From: Melastoma dodecandrum | Lineage: Eukaryota; Streptophyta; Magnoliopsida; Myrtales; Melastomataceae | Length of the DNA stretch: 64,000 bases | Reading direction: 5' to 3' | Assembly (NCBI GenBank): GCA_029817715.1 | Contig: JARUPY010000090.1 | Span: 930,001 to 994,000, forward strand | Shown: positions 7,710 through 15,710 of the stretch, piece after piece | Layout: every line of letters starts with the position of its first letter | Numbering within the stretch: the stretch's first letter is position 1 | Program-made: the position numbers and the translations under genes | The notes under the pieces: model-generated | Told to the model about the DNA's origin: nothing | What the model saw: the letters and a program-made list of their open reading frames with translations, nothing else | Databases searched by the model: none

Positions 7710-8603
7710 ATGCGCCGCCGCTATTTCATCCTCGATGTCTTCACCGACACCAAGCTCGCCGGCAACCCGCTGGCCGTGGTGCTCGACTCGGACGGCCTCG
7801 AGGATGCCGCCATGCAGAAGATCGCGCGCGAGTTCAACCTGTCCGAGCCGGTGTTCTGCTCGCCGCCGCGCGATCCCGTCAATACGGCCGCGCTGCGCAT
7901 CTTCCCCCCGGCGGCCGAGCTGCCCTTCGCCGGCCATCCGACGGTCGGCACGGCGGTCCTGCTCGGCCTCGAGACTGCCCCCGACCTCATCGCCCGCGAG
8001 GACGTCGGCCTCGTGCTGGAGGAGAAGATCGGCGCCATCTCGTGCAGCGTACGCCGCAGGCGCGGCGAGGCACCCCACGCGCGCTTCGAGGCGCCGCGCG
8101 CCGCCGAGGCCTGGGCCGATCCGCCCGATCCCGCCGCGGTGGCGGCACAGCTCGGGCTGTCGCGGGAGGACATCGGTTTCGACGGGCATCTTCCCTCGTG
8201 CTTCTCCGCCGGCAACCCGATGACCTTCGTGCCGGTCGCCTCGATCGAGGCGCTCGGTCGCGCCACCCTCGAGACCGGGCGCGGCGAGCAGGCGATGTTC
8301 TACCTCTACGCGCACGCCGAGCCGCTGGGCGACACGCGGACCTATCGATCGCGCATGTTGTGTGCCGGCTTCGGGATCGTCGAGGATCCTGCGACGGGGT
8401 CCGCCGCCGCCGCCTTTCCGGCCGCGCTCGCCGCGGGCGAGCCGTTCGCCGACGGCGAGCACGACCTGATCCTGACGCAAGGCGTCGAAATGGGGCGGCC
8501 GAGCCGCATCGGCGTCGCCTTCGCGGTCGAGGGCGGGCGTGTCGGGCCGGTGACGATCGGCGGCTCCGCGGTCGTCGTCATGCAGGGGTACCTCGAATAT
8601 TGA
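7710..8603 (+). CDS. PhzF-family epimerase/isomerase
   Basis: The 297-residue protein has the PhzF landmarks: YFILDVFTDTKLAGNPLAVV at the start, the catalytic glutamate in NLSEPVF, ELPFAGHPTVGTA, and EDPATGSAAAAF near the C-terminus, all part of the duplicated diaminopimelate-epimerase-like fold. Substrate is unknown; family members isomerise small acids, and phenazine genes are absent here. Start ATG 7710 fits family N-termini; a TTG at 7674 with AGAGG before it would add 12 residues and is a real alternative. Its stop overlaps the TTG start of the Nudix gene (TTGA), so the two are probably co-expressed. Confidence 0.9.
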   Translation: MRRRYFILDVFTDTKLAGNPLAVVLDSDGLEDAAMQKIAREFNLSEPVFCSPPRDPVNTAALRIFPPAAELPFAGHPTVGTAVLLGLETAPDLIAREDVGLVLEEKIGAISCSVRRRRGEAPHARFEAPRAAEAWADPPDPAAVAAQLGLSREDIGFDGHLPSCFSAGNPMTFVPVASIEALGRATLETGRGEQAMFYLYAHAEPLGDTRTYRSRMLCAGFGIVEDPATGSAAAAFPAALAAGEPFADGEHDLILTQGVEMGRPSRIGVAFAVEGGRVGPVTIGGSAVVVMQGYLEY

Positions 8604-9304
8604 GCTCGCGCATCGCCGAGGTCACCGCGCTCGACTTTCCGGTCGAGCCTTACGACTGGGGGTTTCCGCGCGAGGAGGCCGCGCGGGTCGAGGCGCACTG
8701 GGCGCAGGCCTTGGCTGCGCGGCCGGCGATGTTCGATGGCCGCGTCCTGCTCTGCCACCGCTGGGAGATCGCGGATGGGAGGCTGGCCGGCGCCTGTTTC
8801 GAGACGGGGTTCAAGAGCTTCCTCTCGTGGCGCGACTTCGGCTACCCGGGCGCCCGCGTGTTCAACATCTTCTCGATGCCGGCACTGCGTGCCGCCGACG
8901 GCGCCTTCATGCTCGGCGAGATGAGCGCCCGCACGTCGAACGCGGGGCTGCTCTACTTCCCCGCCGGCACCCCAGACCGATCCGACGTCGGCCCCGACGG
9001 GAAGGTCGACTTCGAAGGCTCGATCCTGCGCGAGCTTGCGGAGGAGACAGGGCTCGCGCCGCACGAGGTCGCGCTCGAGCCGACGTGGCGGGTCGTCCGC
9101 TCGCCGCGTCCGGCGATCGCCTGCCTGCGCGTCGCGCGCGCGGCGTTTTCGGCCGAGGCGCTGCAGGCCCGATTGCAGGCCCACAATGCCAGCCATGCCG
9201 AGCCCGAGCTGACGCGGCTCGTGCCGGTGCGCGCGCTGGCCGATCTGGACCGCGAGCGTATGCCGGACTTCATGCTGACCTACTTGGCCGAAGCGCTCGG
9301 ATAG
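8600..9304 (+). CDS. Nudix-hydrolase-like protein
   Basis: The 234-residue protein carries RELAEETGLAPHE in its C-terminal half, the REUXEEXGU half of the Nudix box, so a Nudix fold and hydrolysis of a nucleoside diphosphate derivative are likely. The first half of the box is not canonical: only four residues (GSIL) separate the preceding glutamate from RE, where seven are usual. The N-terminal 100 residues (YDWGFPREEAARVEAHW, CHRWEIADGRL) look like a family-specific domain. Start is TTG 8600, overlapping the PhzF stop by four bases, with no other suitable start. Substrate is unknown. Confidence 0.8.
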   Translation: MSSRIAEVTALDFPVEPYDWGFPREEAARVEAHWAQALAARPAMFDGRVLLCHRWEIADGRLAGACFETGFKSFLSWRDFGYPGARVFNIFSMPALRAADGAFMLGEMSARTSNAGLLYFPAGTPDRSDVGPDGKVDFEGSILRELAEETGLAPHEVALEPTWRVVRSPRPAIACLRVARAAFSAEALQARLQAHNASHAEPELTRLVPVRALADLDRERMPDFMLTYLAEALG

Positions 9305-9465
9305 CGTCGCGCGTTGCAGAGGGCGCGAAGTTGGAACGGTTCGCGTTGGAGCGGAGCCCGCCGAAAGACCTGATTGCGCTCTTGCTTAGAGGCGCAAGCA
9401 AACCATAAAAGCAGTTGCCGCCTCAACAGGCTTTGTCGGCCTGAGCACGGCTCGGTCGCCAGTAC

Positions 9466-9482
9466 TTTGGAACGGTTCGAAA
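9466..9482 (+). promoter_or_regulatory. Irr/ICE-like palindrome upstream of exbB
   Basis: The 17-mer TTTGGAACGGTTCGAAA matches the iron control element pattern TTTAGAA-N3-TTCTAAA at 12 of 14 defined positions and is nearly self-complementary. It ends 11 bases before the exbB start. Irr sites regulate heme and TonB-system genes in rhizobia, so iron control is plausible. A 13-mer core (TTGGAACGGTTCG) is repeated at 9331-9343, also in this spacer. The assignment is by eye. Confidence 0.45.
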
Positions 9483-9493
9483 GGTTTTCGCGT

Positions 9494-10483
9494 ATGTGGC
9501 TGCCGAAAATTCCTGAGAATACCGGGAGAATCTGCCCGATTGTATTTGTTCTCGCCTGCGTGGGAGTGCCGGCGTTCGCGCAAGCCACGCGCGACACTGC
9601 GGCGCCGACCGCCTTGGCGCCCGCTCCGGCAACGACCACCGCCGGCGCGCCGCCGGCCGTTCAGCCAGCCTCTGGCAAGGCCGCCGCGCCCGCGGCCCCG
9701 GCAGCCGCCGCGCCGCAGCCCGGTCCGTCGGTCGAGCCGGTGTCGAGCCCCGACGACAAGCCGATGCCGGGCACCGGCTCGTCGATGATTCCGCACGACC
9801 TGTCGCCCTATGGCATGTTCATCCACGCCGACATCATCGTGCAGGTGGTGATGGTCGGCCTCGGCTTCGCCTCGCTCGTCACCTGGACGATCCTGCTAGT
9901 AAAAACGATCGAGTTGTTCGCCGCCCGTCGCCGCTCCACCGGCGCACTGGGCGCGCTCGCCGACGCCGCCAGCTTGCGCGATGCCGCGACCCATTTCGCC
10001 GACTCGAAGGCGCCCGTCGCGCGGCTCGTCAATGCCGCGCTCGACGAAGAACAGCGGTCCTCTGGCCTCCCGGCGGACGGCGTGAAGGAACGCGCCACGG
10101 CGCTGCTCGCGCGCATCGAGACGCGCGCCGGACGGGCGATGGGCCGTGGGACCGGCGTGCTCGCGACGATCGGCTCGACGGCGCCTTTCGTCGGCCTGTT
10201 CGGCACGGTGTGGGGCATCATGAACTCGTTCATCGGCATCTCGCGCACCAACACGACGAACCTCGCCGTCGTCGCGCCGGGTATCGCCGAGGCGCTGCTT
10301 GCCACCGCCTGCGGCCTCGTCGCCGCCATCCCCGCCGTCGTGATCTACAACATGTTCGCGCGCGGCATCACCGGCTACCGCTCGGTGCTCGGCGATGCTT
10401 CGGCCGAGATCCTGCGCCTGCTGTCGCGCGACCTCGATCGCGCCCAGGCCGGCACGGTGCGGCCCCGCGCGGCGGCGGAGTAG
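9494..10483 (+). CDS. exbB: ExbB: TonB-system proton channel subunit
   Basis: The 329-residue protein starts with a signal-like helix ([18 protein letters not shown]), then an Ala/Pro-rich periplasmic linker to about residue 95. The first core helix is [19 protein letters not shown] near residue 125, and the conserved [20 protein letters not shown] and [20 protein letters not shown] segments form the other two. It pairs with ExbD to drive TonB using the proton gradient in the inner membrane. The long N-terminal extension is typical of alphaproteobacterial ExbB. It is followed by exbD after 3 bases and then tonB, one operon. The ICE-like motif just upstream suggests iron-dependent control. Confidence 0.95.
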   Translation: MWLPKIPENTGRICPIVFVLACVGVPAFAQATRDTAAPTALAPAPATTTAGAPPAVQPASGKAAAPAAPAAAAPQPGPSVEPVSSPDDKPMPGTGSSMIPHDLSPYGMFIHADIIVQVVMVGLGFASLVTWTILLVKTIELFAARRRSTGALGALADAASLRDAATHFADSKAPVARLVNAALDEEQRSSGLPADGVKERATALLARIETRAGRAMGRGTGVLATIGSTAPFVGLFGTVWGIMNSFIGISRTNTTNLAVVAPGIAEALLATACGLVAAIPAVVIYNMFARGITGYRSVLGDASAEILRLLSRDLDRAQAGTVRPRAAAE

Positions 10484-10486
10484 TCC

Positions 10487-10987
10487 ATGGCCGTCAAGCT
10501 CGCGACCGGCGCGGACAACGACGACCTCGTCGAGACGCACGACATCAACGTCACGCCGTTCATCGACGTGATCCTCGTCCTGCTCATCATCTTCATGGTG
10601 GCGGCGCCGCTGTCGACGGTCGACGTCAACGTCGACCTTCCGGCCGCGTCCGCGAAGCCCGTGCCGCGGCCCGACAAGCCGATCTTCGTGACCTTGAAGG
10701 CCGACAAGACGCTGGCGCTCGGCGACGATCCAATAGCGGCCGCGAGCCTCGGCAGCGCTATCGACGGCGCCACGGGCGGTGACAAGTCCAAGACGATCTT
10801 CGTGCGCGCCGACAAGACGGTGCCCTACGACGATTTCATGGGCCTGATGAACACGTTGCGGAACGCCGGCTATCTCAAGATCGGGCTCGTCGGGCTCGAT
10901 TCGGGCAAGCACGACCAGGCGTCGCCGCAGAGCCAGTCGACTGCGCCCGTCGCCGCGCCGGCCGCGGCCGGCCCATCGCACCCCTGA
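10487..10987 (+). CDS. exbD: ExbD: TonB-system biopolymer transport subunit
   Basis: The 166-residue protein has one N-terminal helix, INVTPFIDVILVLLIIFMVA, holding the essential aspartate (Asp27), and a periplasmic domain ending near residue 145 (TVPYDDFMGLMNTLRNAGY, KIGLVG). This is the normal ExbD layout. A Ser/Gln/Ala/Pro tail of about 25 residues follows. The gene begins three bases after exbB, and tonB follows after 20 bases. The aspartate is expected to carry protons through the ExbBD complex. Length and motifs make ExbD more likely than TolR, helped by the tonB neighbour. Confidence 0.95.
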   Translation: MAVKLATGADNDDLVETHDINVTPFIDVILVLLIIFMVAAPLSTVDVNVDLPAASAKPVPRPDKPIFVTLKADKTLALGDDPIAAASLGSAIDGATGGDKSKTIFVRADKTVPYDDFMGLMNTLRNAGYLKIGLVGLDSGKHDQASPQSQSTAPVAAPAAAGPSHP

Positions 10988-11007
10988 CGCGTACCCCGAG
11001 TCCGACG

Positions 11008-12000
11008 TTGAGCGACATCGCCTTCCAGCCCTACCGCGAGCCGCCGCGCCGCGACATCCCGCTGTGGATCGTCGCCGGCCTCGTCGTGCTCGCCGTGCAT
11101 CTGGCCGGCATCTACTTTCTGATGAACCGACGGGCCGGCGAGCCGAACGTCGACACGCAGAATGCGGTGACGATCGACCTCGCGCCGCCGGAGCTAGCGC
11201 CGGCGCCGCGGGAGGAACAGGCGCCCGCGATTTCCGCGCCACCGCCCGCGCCGGCACCGCCCGCGATGACGCCGCCGCCGCCGGTCCAGCCTCCGCCGCC
11301 CCCGCCGCCGGCCGAGGTCGCGCCCCCGCCGCCAGCACCGCCGCCGCCGCCGCCCGCCGAGGTCGCGCCGCCGCCCACGCCGGTCCCGGATCTGCCGGTG
11401 CTGCCGAAGGTCGAGGTGCCGATCGAGCAGCCGAAGCCCGACCCGGCGATCGAGCGCGCCAAGCAGGAGGAGGCGCAGCGCAAGGCCGAGGCGCGCCGCC
11501 AGGAGATCCGACGCCAGCAAGAGGCCGAGCGGCGCGAGGAGCAGCGCCGCGAGCAGGCCGAGGCCAAGCGTCAGCAGCAGATCGAGGCCAAGCGGCAGCA
11601 GCAGATCGAAGCGAAGCGCCAGCAGCAGGAAGCCAAGCGCCAGGCCGCCGAGGCCCAGCGCAAGGCGGCGCGCGACGCCCAGCGCCAGGCCGCCGCGGCA
11701 GCGCGTCGGGCCGCCCAGCAGGCGCAGCGCAACGTGCAGAGCCAGGCTTCCGGCGCCGAGATGGCGGAGTGGCAGTCGGAGGTCCGCTCGCGCGTGGCCT
11801 CGAGCGCATCCGGTGCTGGCGGCGAGCCCGGGCGCGCCGTCGTCAGCTTCTCGGTGAGCGGCGGCGGCGGCATCGGCGGCGTCCACGTCTCCGGGGCCAA
11901 CGCCGGCGCGGTCACGGCCGCCGTCCGCTCGATCGGCGCGGTTGCCCCGCCGCCCGACCACAAGCCGCACACGATCAACGTCGGCATCACGGTGCGTTGA
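11008..12000 (+). CDS. tonB: TonB energy transducer (operon copy)
   Basis: The 330-residue protein has a single N-terminal helix (PLWIVAGLVVLAVHLAGIYF, residues 18-37), a long Pro-rich spacer with two PAEVAPPP units (about 55-130), a charged Gln/Arg/Lys/Glu helix (150-245) with near-perfect EAKRQQQI repeats, and a short C-terminal domain from about 250 that ends INVGITVR. TonB passes energy from ExbBD to outer-membrane receptors. The C-terminal domain is short and Gly/Ser-rich, and the Gln-rich helix recalls TolA, so a TolA-like role cannot be excluded; the exbBD neighbours favour TonB. The start is TTG 11008. The gene converges with recF, 16 bases apart. Confidence 0.85.
   Translation: MSDIAFQPYREPPRRDIPLWIVAGLVVLAVHLAGIYFLMNRRAGEPNVDTQNAVTIDLAPPELAPAPREEQAPAISAPPPAPAPPAMTPPPPVQPPPPPPPAEVAPPPPAPPPPPPAEVAPPPTPVPDLPVLPKVEVPIEQPKPDPAIERAKQEEAQRKAEARRQEIRRQQEAERREEQRREQAEAKRQQQIEAKRQQQIEAKRQQQEAKRQAAEAQRKAARDAQRQAAAAARRAAQQAQRNVQSQASGAEMAEWQSEVRSRVASSASGAGGEPGRAVVSFSVSGGGGIGGVHVSGANAGAVTAAVRSIGAVAPPPDHKPHTINVGITVR
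11560..11628 (+). repeat. 24-nt tandem repeat inside tonB
   Basis: Units at 11560-11583 and 11584-11607 differ at one base; a third, 21-nt unit (11608-11628) is more diverged. Each encodes EAKRQQQ(I), lengthening the charged helix of TonB in whole turns. Unit number could vary between strains. Confidence 0.8.
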
Positions 12001-12016
12001 CACCGCGCTTCCCGCG

Positions 12017-13144
12017 TCAGGCGGGAGGATGCGCGCTCACGGTCCCAGGCGTCACGAACAACCGCTGCGCCCGCTCGCCCAACGGCGCGAAGGCGCTCGC
12101 GTCGGCGCCCGTCATCCAGACCTGGCCCGGCAGCCCCTCGAGCTCGTCAAACAGGGCGGCGCGCCGCGTCTCGTCGAGATGGGCGGCGATCTCGTCGAGC
12201 AGCACGACCGGCGCGATGCCGCTGAGATCGGCAACGAGCCGCGCATGCGCGAGCACGAGTCCGCTCAGCAGCGCCTTCTGCTCGCCGGTGGAGCAGAGGC
12301 CGGCCTCGACGTCCTTAGGGCCGTGCCGCACAAGGAGGTCGGCGGCCTGCGGGCCGATCAGCGTGCGCCCCGCCGCCGCGTCGCGCGGCCGCGAGGCCTT
12401 CAGCATCGCGCGATAGCGGTCCTCGACCTCGAGCGCCGGATGCGCGGCGGCGAGCGCCTCGATCTCGCCGGCGAGCGCCACCACGGCCCAGGGAAACGGC
12501 GAGGCGTCGCGTCCGCGCGGCAGCGTCTCGAGCTTGGCCAGCGTCTCGACGCGCGCGGCGGCGACGGCGACGCCGATCTGCGCGACCTCGCGTTCGATCG
12601 CGTCGAGCCAGGCGGCATCGGCGCGCTGGTCTTCGAGCACGCGGTTGCGCTGGCGCAGCGCGCGCTCCATCGCGGCGACGCGCGTGCCGTGCTCGGCATC
12701 GACAGCCAGCACGAGGCGATCGAGGAAGCGCCGCCGCTCCCCCGGAGAGCCGGCGAACAGCTGGTCCATCGCCGGCGTCAGCCAGACGAGGCGGATGTGG
12801 TCGGCAAAGGCGCGGGCGGAGGCGACGGGCTCGCGGTCGACGCGATGGCGGCGCTGCGCCGGGCCGCCGTCGGGGGAGGGCTCGAGCCCGGTGCCGAGCT
12901 GGACGTCGCCTGCGGGCCCGGCCAGCTCGACGGAGACCGCGAAGCCGCCGGTCCCGCCGCGCCGTATGCAGTCCGACAGATCGGCGCGGCGCAGCCCGCG
13001 GCCCTGCGCGAGCATCGAGATCGCCTCGATGAGGTTGGTCTTGCCGGAGCCGTTGTCGCCGGTGACGACGACGAGCTTCGCGGTGATCGCGAGATCGAGC
13101 GCGGGATAGGAGCGGAAGTCGGCGAGCACCAGCCGGCGGATCAT
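12017..13144 (-). CDS. recF: RecF: DNA gap-repair protein
   Basis: The 375-residue protein, the usual RecF length, begins MIRRLVLADFRSYPALDL and has Walker A GDNGSGKTN at residues 29-37. It also has the ABC-type signature region LCSTGEQKALL and Walker B VVLLDEIAAHLDE. RecF binds DNA and with RecO and RecR loads RecA at single-strand gaps. In many bacteria recF follows dnaN; here it lies between two TonB genes, with no dnaN or gyrB nearby, so it is transcribed separately. The start ATG 13144 is 39 bases from the stop of the second TonB gene, which is on the same strand and could share its transcript. Confidence 0.96.
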   Translation of the reverse strand: MIRRLVLADFRSYPALDLAITAKLVVVTGDNGSGKTNLIEAISMLAQGRGLRRADLSDCIRRGGTGGFAVSVELAGPAGDVQLGTGLEPSPDGGPAQRRHRVDREPVASARAFADHIRLVWLTPAMDQLFAGSPGERRRFLDRLVLAVDAEHGTRVAAMERALRQRNRVLEDQRADAAWLDAIEREVAQIGVAVAAARVETLAKLETLPRGRDASPFPWAVVALAGEIEALAAAHPALEVEDRYRAMLKASRPRDAAAGRTLIGPQAADLLVRHGPKDVEAGLCSTGEQKALLSGLVLAHARLVADLSGIAPVVLLDEIAAHLDETRRAALFDELEGLPGQVWMTGADASAFAPLGERAQRLFVTPGTVSAHPPA

Positions 13145-13183
13145 GCGCGCGTCACAGCACGCCGCCGAGCCTCGTGCAATCGG

Positions 13184-14200
13184 CTACCTGAAGTGCAGCA
13201 CCGGCACCTGGCCGTCGAAGGTCGAGACCCAGATCAGGCCGCGCTCCAGCCCCGGCGGCGGCGGCGGGAAGGGCGCGGCGGCGTGCAGTGCCCGCATCGC
13301 CAGCGCGTCGACGTCGGGATAGCCGCTCTTGGCGCAGAACTCCTGCAGGAGCACGCGCCCGTCTGGGCCGACGTGGAAGCAGATCGCCACCTTGCCGCCG
13401 GCCTGGTAGTGCGCGGTCTTCGGCAGCTGCTGCACCTTGGCCTCCAGCATCGCCTCGACCTCGCTCATCCAGCGCATGTCCTCGGTGCCGCCGTAGATCT
13501 TGGCCTTGGGCGTCGGCTTGGCGAAGGTCATGGTGGCGCCGAAATTGGGCGCGCCCCCCAGCGCCGCGAGCAGGTTCGGGTTGACCTTCTGGCTCGAGGT
13601 CTTCGCCTCCTTCGTCCTGCTCTGTTTCTTCGCCGGCTTTCGCTTGGCCTTGTCGAGCGCCTCGGCTTCCTTCTTCTCCTCCTCCTGCGCGGCCTCCTCC
13701 TTGCTCACCTCCGGCGTCGCCTCCTTGGCGGGCGCCGAAGCAGGCGGGGCCGCCTGCGGCGCGCCCTGGGTCGGCGTGTCGAGGTGGGTCGGCGCCTGCG
13801 TCTTGGCTTCCTTCGTCTCGGTCTTGATCTTGTCCTCCGACGGCGCGCGGGGCGCGCTGTAGGCCGGTGACAGGTCCTCTTTCGGCTTCGGCGGCTCGGG
13901 CTTCTGTTCCGGCGGCTTGGGCGGCTCCGGTGGTTTGGGCGGCTCCGGCTTCTCGACGACGATCTCGACCGGCGTCTCCTCCTCCTGGGTGGCCACCTGC
14001 AGCTGGCCGCGCCAGTCGCGGAGCAGGAAGGCGGCGATCAGCCCGGCGTGGAGCAGGAGGACGAGCGCGACGATCGACACGAAGCGCCGGCTGATCCGGC
14101 GCCGGCCCTGCGCCTCGAAGAAGCGCGCCTCCTCGGTCGCGGCAAGATTGTCATCCGCCACGCCGAGGTCGTCCGGATCATGAGGATCCTCGCTCGTCAT
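13184..14200 (-). CDS. Second TonB-family energy transducer
   Basis: The 338-residue protein has a cytoplasmic N-terminus of about 38 residues, a helix (FVSIVALVLLLHAGLIAAFLL), a Glu/Pro/Lys spacer (PPKPPEPPKPPEQKPEPPKP), a long charged region (residues 140-205), and a TonB C-terminal domain: QAGGKVAICFHVGPDGRV, then DVDALAMRALHAAAPFPPPPP. The end of the domain is WVSTFDGQVPVLHF. It lacks its own ExbBD neighbours; it may share the operon copy 2.2 kb away or serve a subset of receptors. ATG 14200 is preferred over TTG 14206. recF follows on the same strand. Confidence 0.85.
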   Translation of the reverse strand: MTSEDPHDPDDLGVADDNLAATEEARFFEAQGRRRISRRFVSIVALVLLLHAGLIAAFLLRDWRGQLQVATQEEETPVEIVVEKPEPPKPPEPPKPPEQKPEPPKPKEDLSPAYSAPRAPSEDKIKTETKEAKTQAPTHLDTPTQGAPQAAPPASAPAKEATPEVSKEEAAQEEEKKEAEALDKAKRKPAKKQSRTKEAKTSSQKVNPNLLAALGGAPNFGATMTFAKPTPKAKIYGGTEDMRWMSEVEAMLEAKVQQLPKTAHYQAGGKVAICFHVGPDGRVLLQEFCAKSGYPDVDALAMRALHAAAPFPPPPPGLERGLIWVSTFDGQVPVLHFR

Positions 14201-14348
14201 CCCCAAACCGTCACATCAGGCCGCGCGCGGTTGCCACTCAATTTCGCTTGGCCGCCGCGCGTGCAGGCGCGAAAACGCACGCCTGGGGAGCCCATGCCAC
14301 AACACGAGCGAGCCTTTGGCCGGTCAGTCGGACGAATCTGAGGCGGTC

Positions 14349-14765
14349 GTGCGGCCGCTGCAGGCCGGCGACGTCGAGGCGCTGGCTGAGCTCTGGGTCG
14401 CGTCCTGGCAGGCCGCGATGCCGGACATCGACTTTGCCGCGCGGCGCGACTGGATCGTCGCGTTCCTCGGCGAACCGGGGCGGGTCACCCTCGTCGCCGA
14501 GCTGGGCGGCGAGCCGGCCGGCTTCGCGATAGTGGAGAAGGCCTACCTGCATCAGCTCGTCGTCGCGCAGGCGAGGAAGGGACGCGGCCTGGCGAAGGTG
14601 CTGCTCGACGCGGCGAAGGCCGGGGTGCGCGACGGGCTGAGGCTCGACGTGAACGCGGCGAACGCCCGGGCCGTGCGCTTCTACGAGCGCGAAGGCTTTC
14701 GCAGAGTCGGGGCGAGGGTCAACCCCGCCTCGGGGCTCCCGACCTTGGCGATGGCATGGCCGTGA
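14349..14765 (+). CDS. GNAT-family N-acetyltransferase
   Basis: The protein is about 138 residues. VRPLQAGDVEALAELW is the typical N-terminal strand-helix. LHQLVVAQARKGRGLAKVLLDAA carries the acetyl-CoA pyrophosphate-binding pattern (Q/R-x-x-G-x-G/A), and LDVNAANARAVRFYEREGFRRVG is motif B. The acceptor substrate is unknown. GTG 14349 has TGAGG five bases upstream; a TTG at 14316 would add 11 residues. The next gene, lgt, follows 90 bases later on the same strand. The 148-nt spacer to the divergent TonB gene shows no other gene. Confidence 0.88.
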   Translation: MRPLQAGDVEALAELWVASWQAAMPDIDFAARRDWIVAFLGEPGRVTLVAELGGEPAGFAIVEKAYLHQLVVAQARKGRGLAKVLLDAAKAGVRDGLRLDVNAANARAVRFYEREGFRRVGARVNPASGLPTLAMAWP

Positions 14766-14855
14766 ACCCGGCCTCGTCAGCGCCCACAAGCTCCAAGGCC
14801 GCCTTGACGCCGCCACCCTCGCGTCGCACACCGCCCGCGTCCGCATGGAGGCCCC

Positions 14856-15710
14856 GTGCCGCTCGCGCTCGTCACCTATCCCGTCATCGATCCCGTGCTG
14901 GTGCATCTCGGCCCGCTGCCGATCCGCTGGTACGCGCTGTCGTTCATCGGCGCGCTGCTGGCTGGCTGGGTGGGCACGCGCCTTCTCTACGGTCGTCCGC
15001 GCCTGTGGGGCACGCGCCGCCATCCGACCGTGCTCGCGATGGACGATCTCGTCGTCTACATGGCGGCGGGGATCATTCTCGGCGGCCGCATCGGCTACAT
15101 CCTGTTCTACAACCTCCCGTACTATCTCCAGCACCCGCTCGAGATGGTCACGGTGTGGAACGGCGGCATGTCGTTCCACGGCGGGCTCCTCGGCGCGATC
15201 GTCGCGATGACCGCCTTCGCCTGGCGCAACGGCGTCTCGGTGCTCAGCGTGACCGATGCGGTCGCCGTCACCGTGCCGATCGGCATCGTCTGCGTGCGGC
15301 TTGCGAACTTCATCAAGCCGGAGCTGTGGGGGCGCGTCACCGACGTCGCATGGGCGATGATCTTCCCCGGCTCCGACGGCCAGCCGCGCCATCCCAGCCA
15401 GCTCTACGAGGGTGGCCTCGAGGGCATCGTGCTCTTCTGCCTCCTCGTGCTCGTCGTCGCCCGCGGCGGCCTGCGCCGCGAGGGGCTCGTCACGGCCTGC
15501 TTCCTCATCGGCTACGGCACGGCGCGGATCATCTGCGAATTCTTCCGCGAGCCCGATCGCCAGCTCGGCTTCCTGTATCACGGCGCCACCATGGGCCAGC
15601 TCTTGTCGGTGCCGCTGATCGTGGTCGGCCTCGCGCTGCTGGTGCGCGCGCTGCGCCGGCCGCGCGCCGCCGACGCGGCAGCCCTGGGGGCGACCGAGGT
15701 CGCGGCTTGA
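14856..15710 (+). CDS. lgt: Lgt: prolipoprotein diacylglyceryl transferase
   Basis: The 284-residue polytopic inner-membrane enzyme moves diacylglycerol from phosphatidylglycerol to the lipobox cysteine of prolipoproteins. The active-site region shows GMSFHGGLLGA, with the essential histidine, and the Lgt signature as VRLANFIKPELWGRVT. HPSQLYEGGLEG and YGTARIICEFFREPD are the other conserved blocks. Seven or so membrane segments are visible. GTG 14856 follows GGAGG closely. Its stop overlaps the TTG start of the methyltransferase (TTGA), a coupled pair conserved with pgeF in alphaproteobacteria. Confidence 0.97.
   Translation: MPLALVTYPVIDPVLVHLGPLPIRWYALSFIGALLAGWVGTRLLYGRPRLWGTRRHPTVLAMDDLVVYMAAGIILGGRIGYILFYNLPYYLQHPLEMVTVWNGGMSFHGGLLGAIVAMTAFAWRNGVSVLSVTDAVAVTVPIGIVCVRLANFIKPELWGRVTDVAWAMIFPGSDGQPRHPSQLYEGGLEGIVLFCLLVLVVARGGLRREGLVTACFLIGYGTARIICEFFREPDRQLGFLYHGATMGQLLSVPLIVVGLALLVRALRRPRAADAAALGATEVAA

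Noticed and set aside
9469..9496. GGAAC-N17-CGTA resembling an EcfG general-stress promoter before exbB
   Set aside because: The putative -10 would overlap the start codon itself, and the last base does not fit the usual CGTT.
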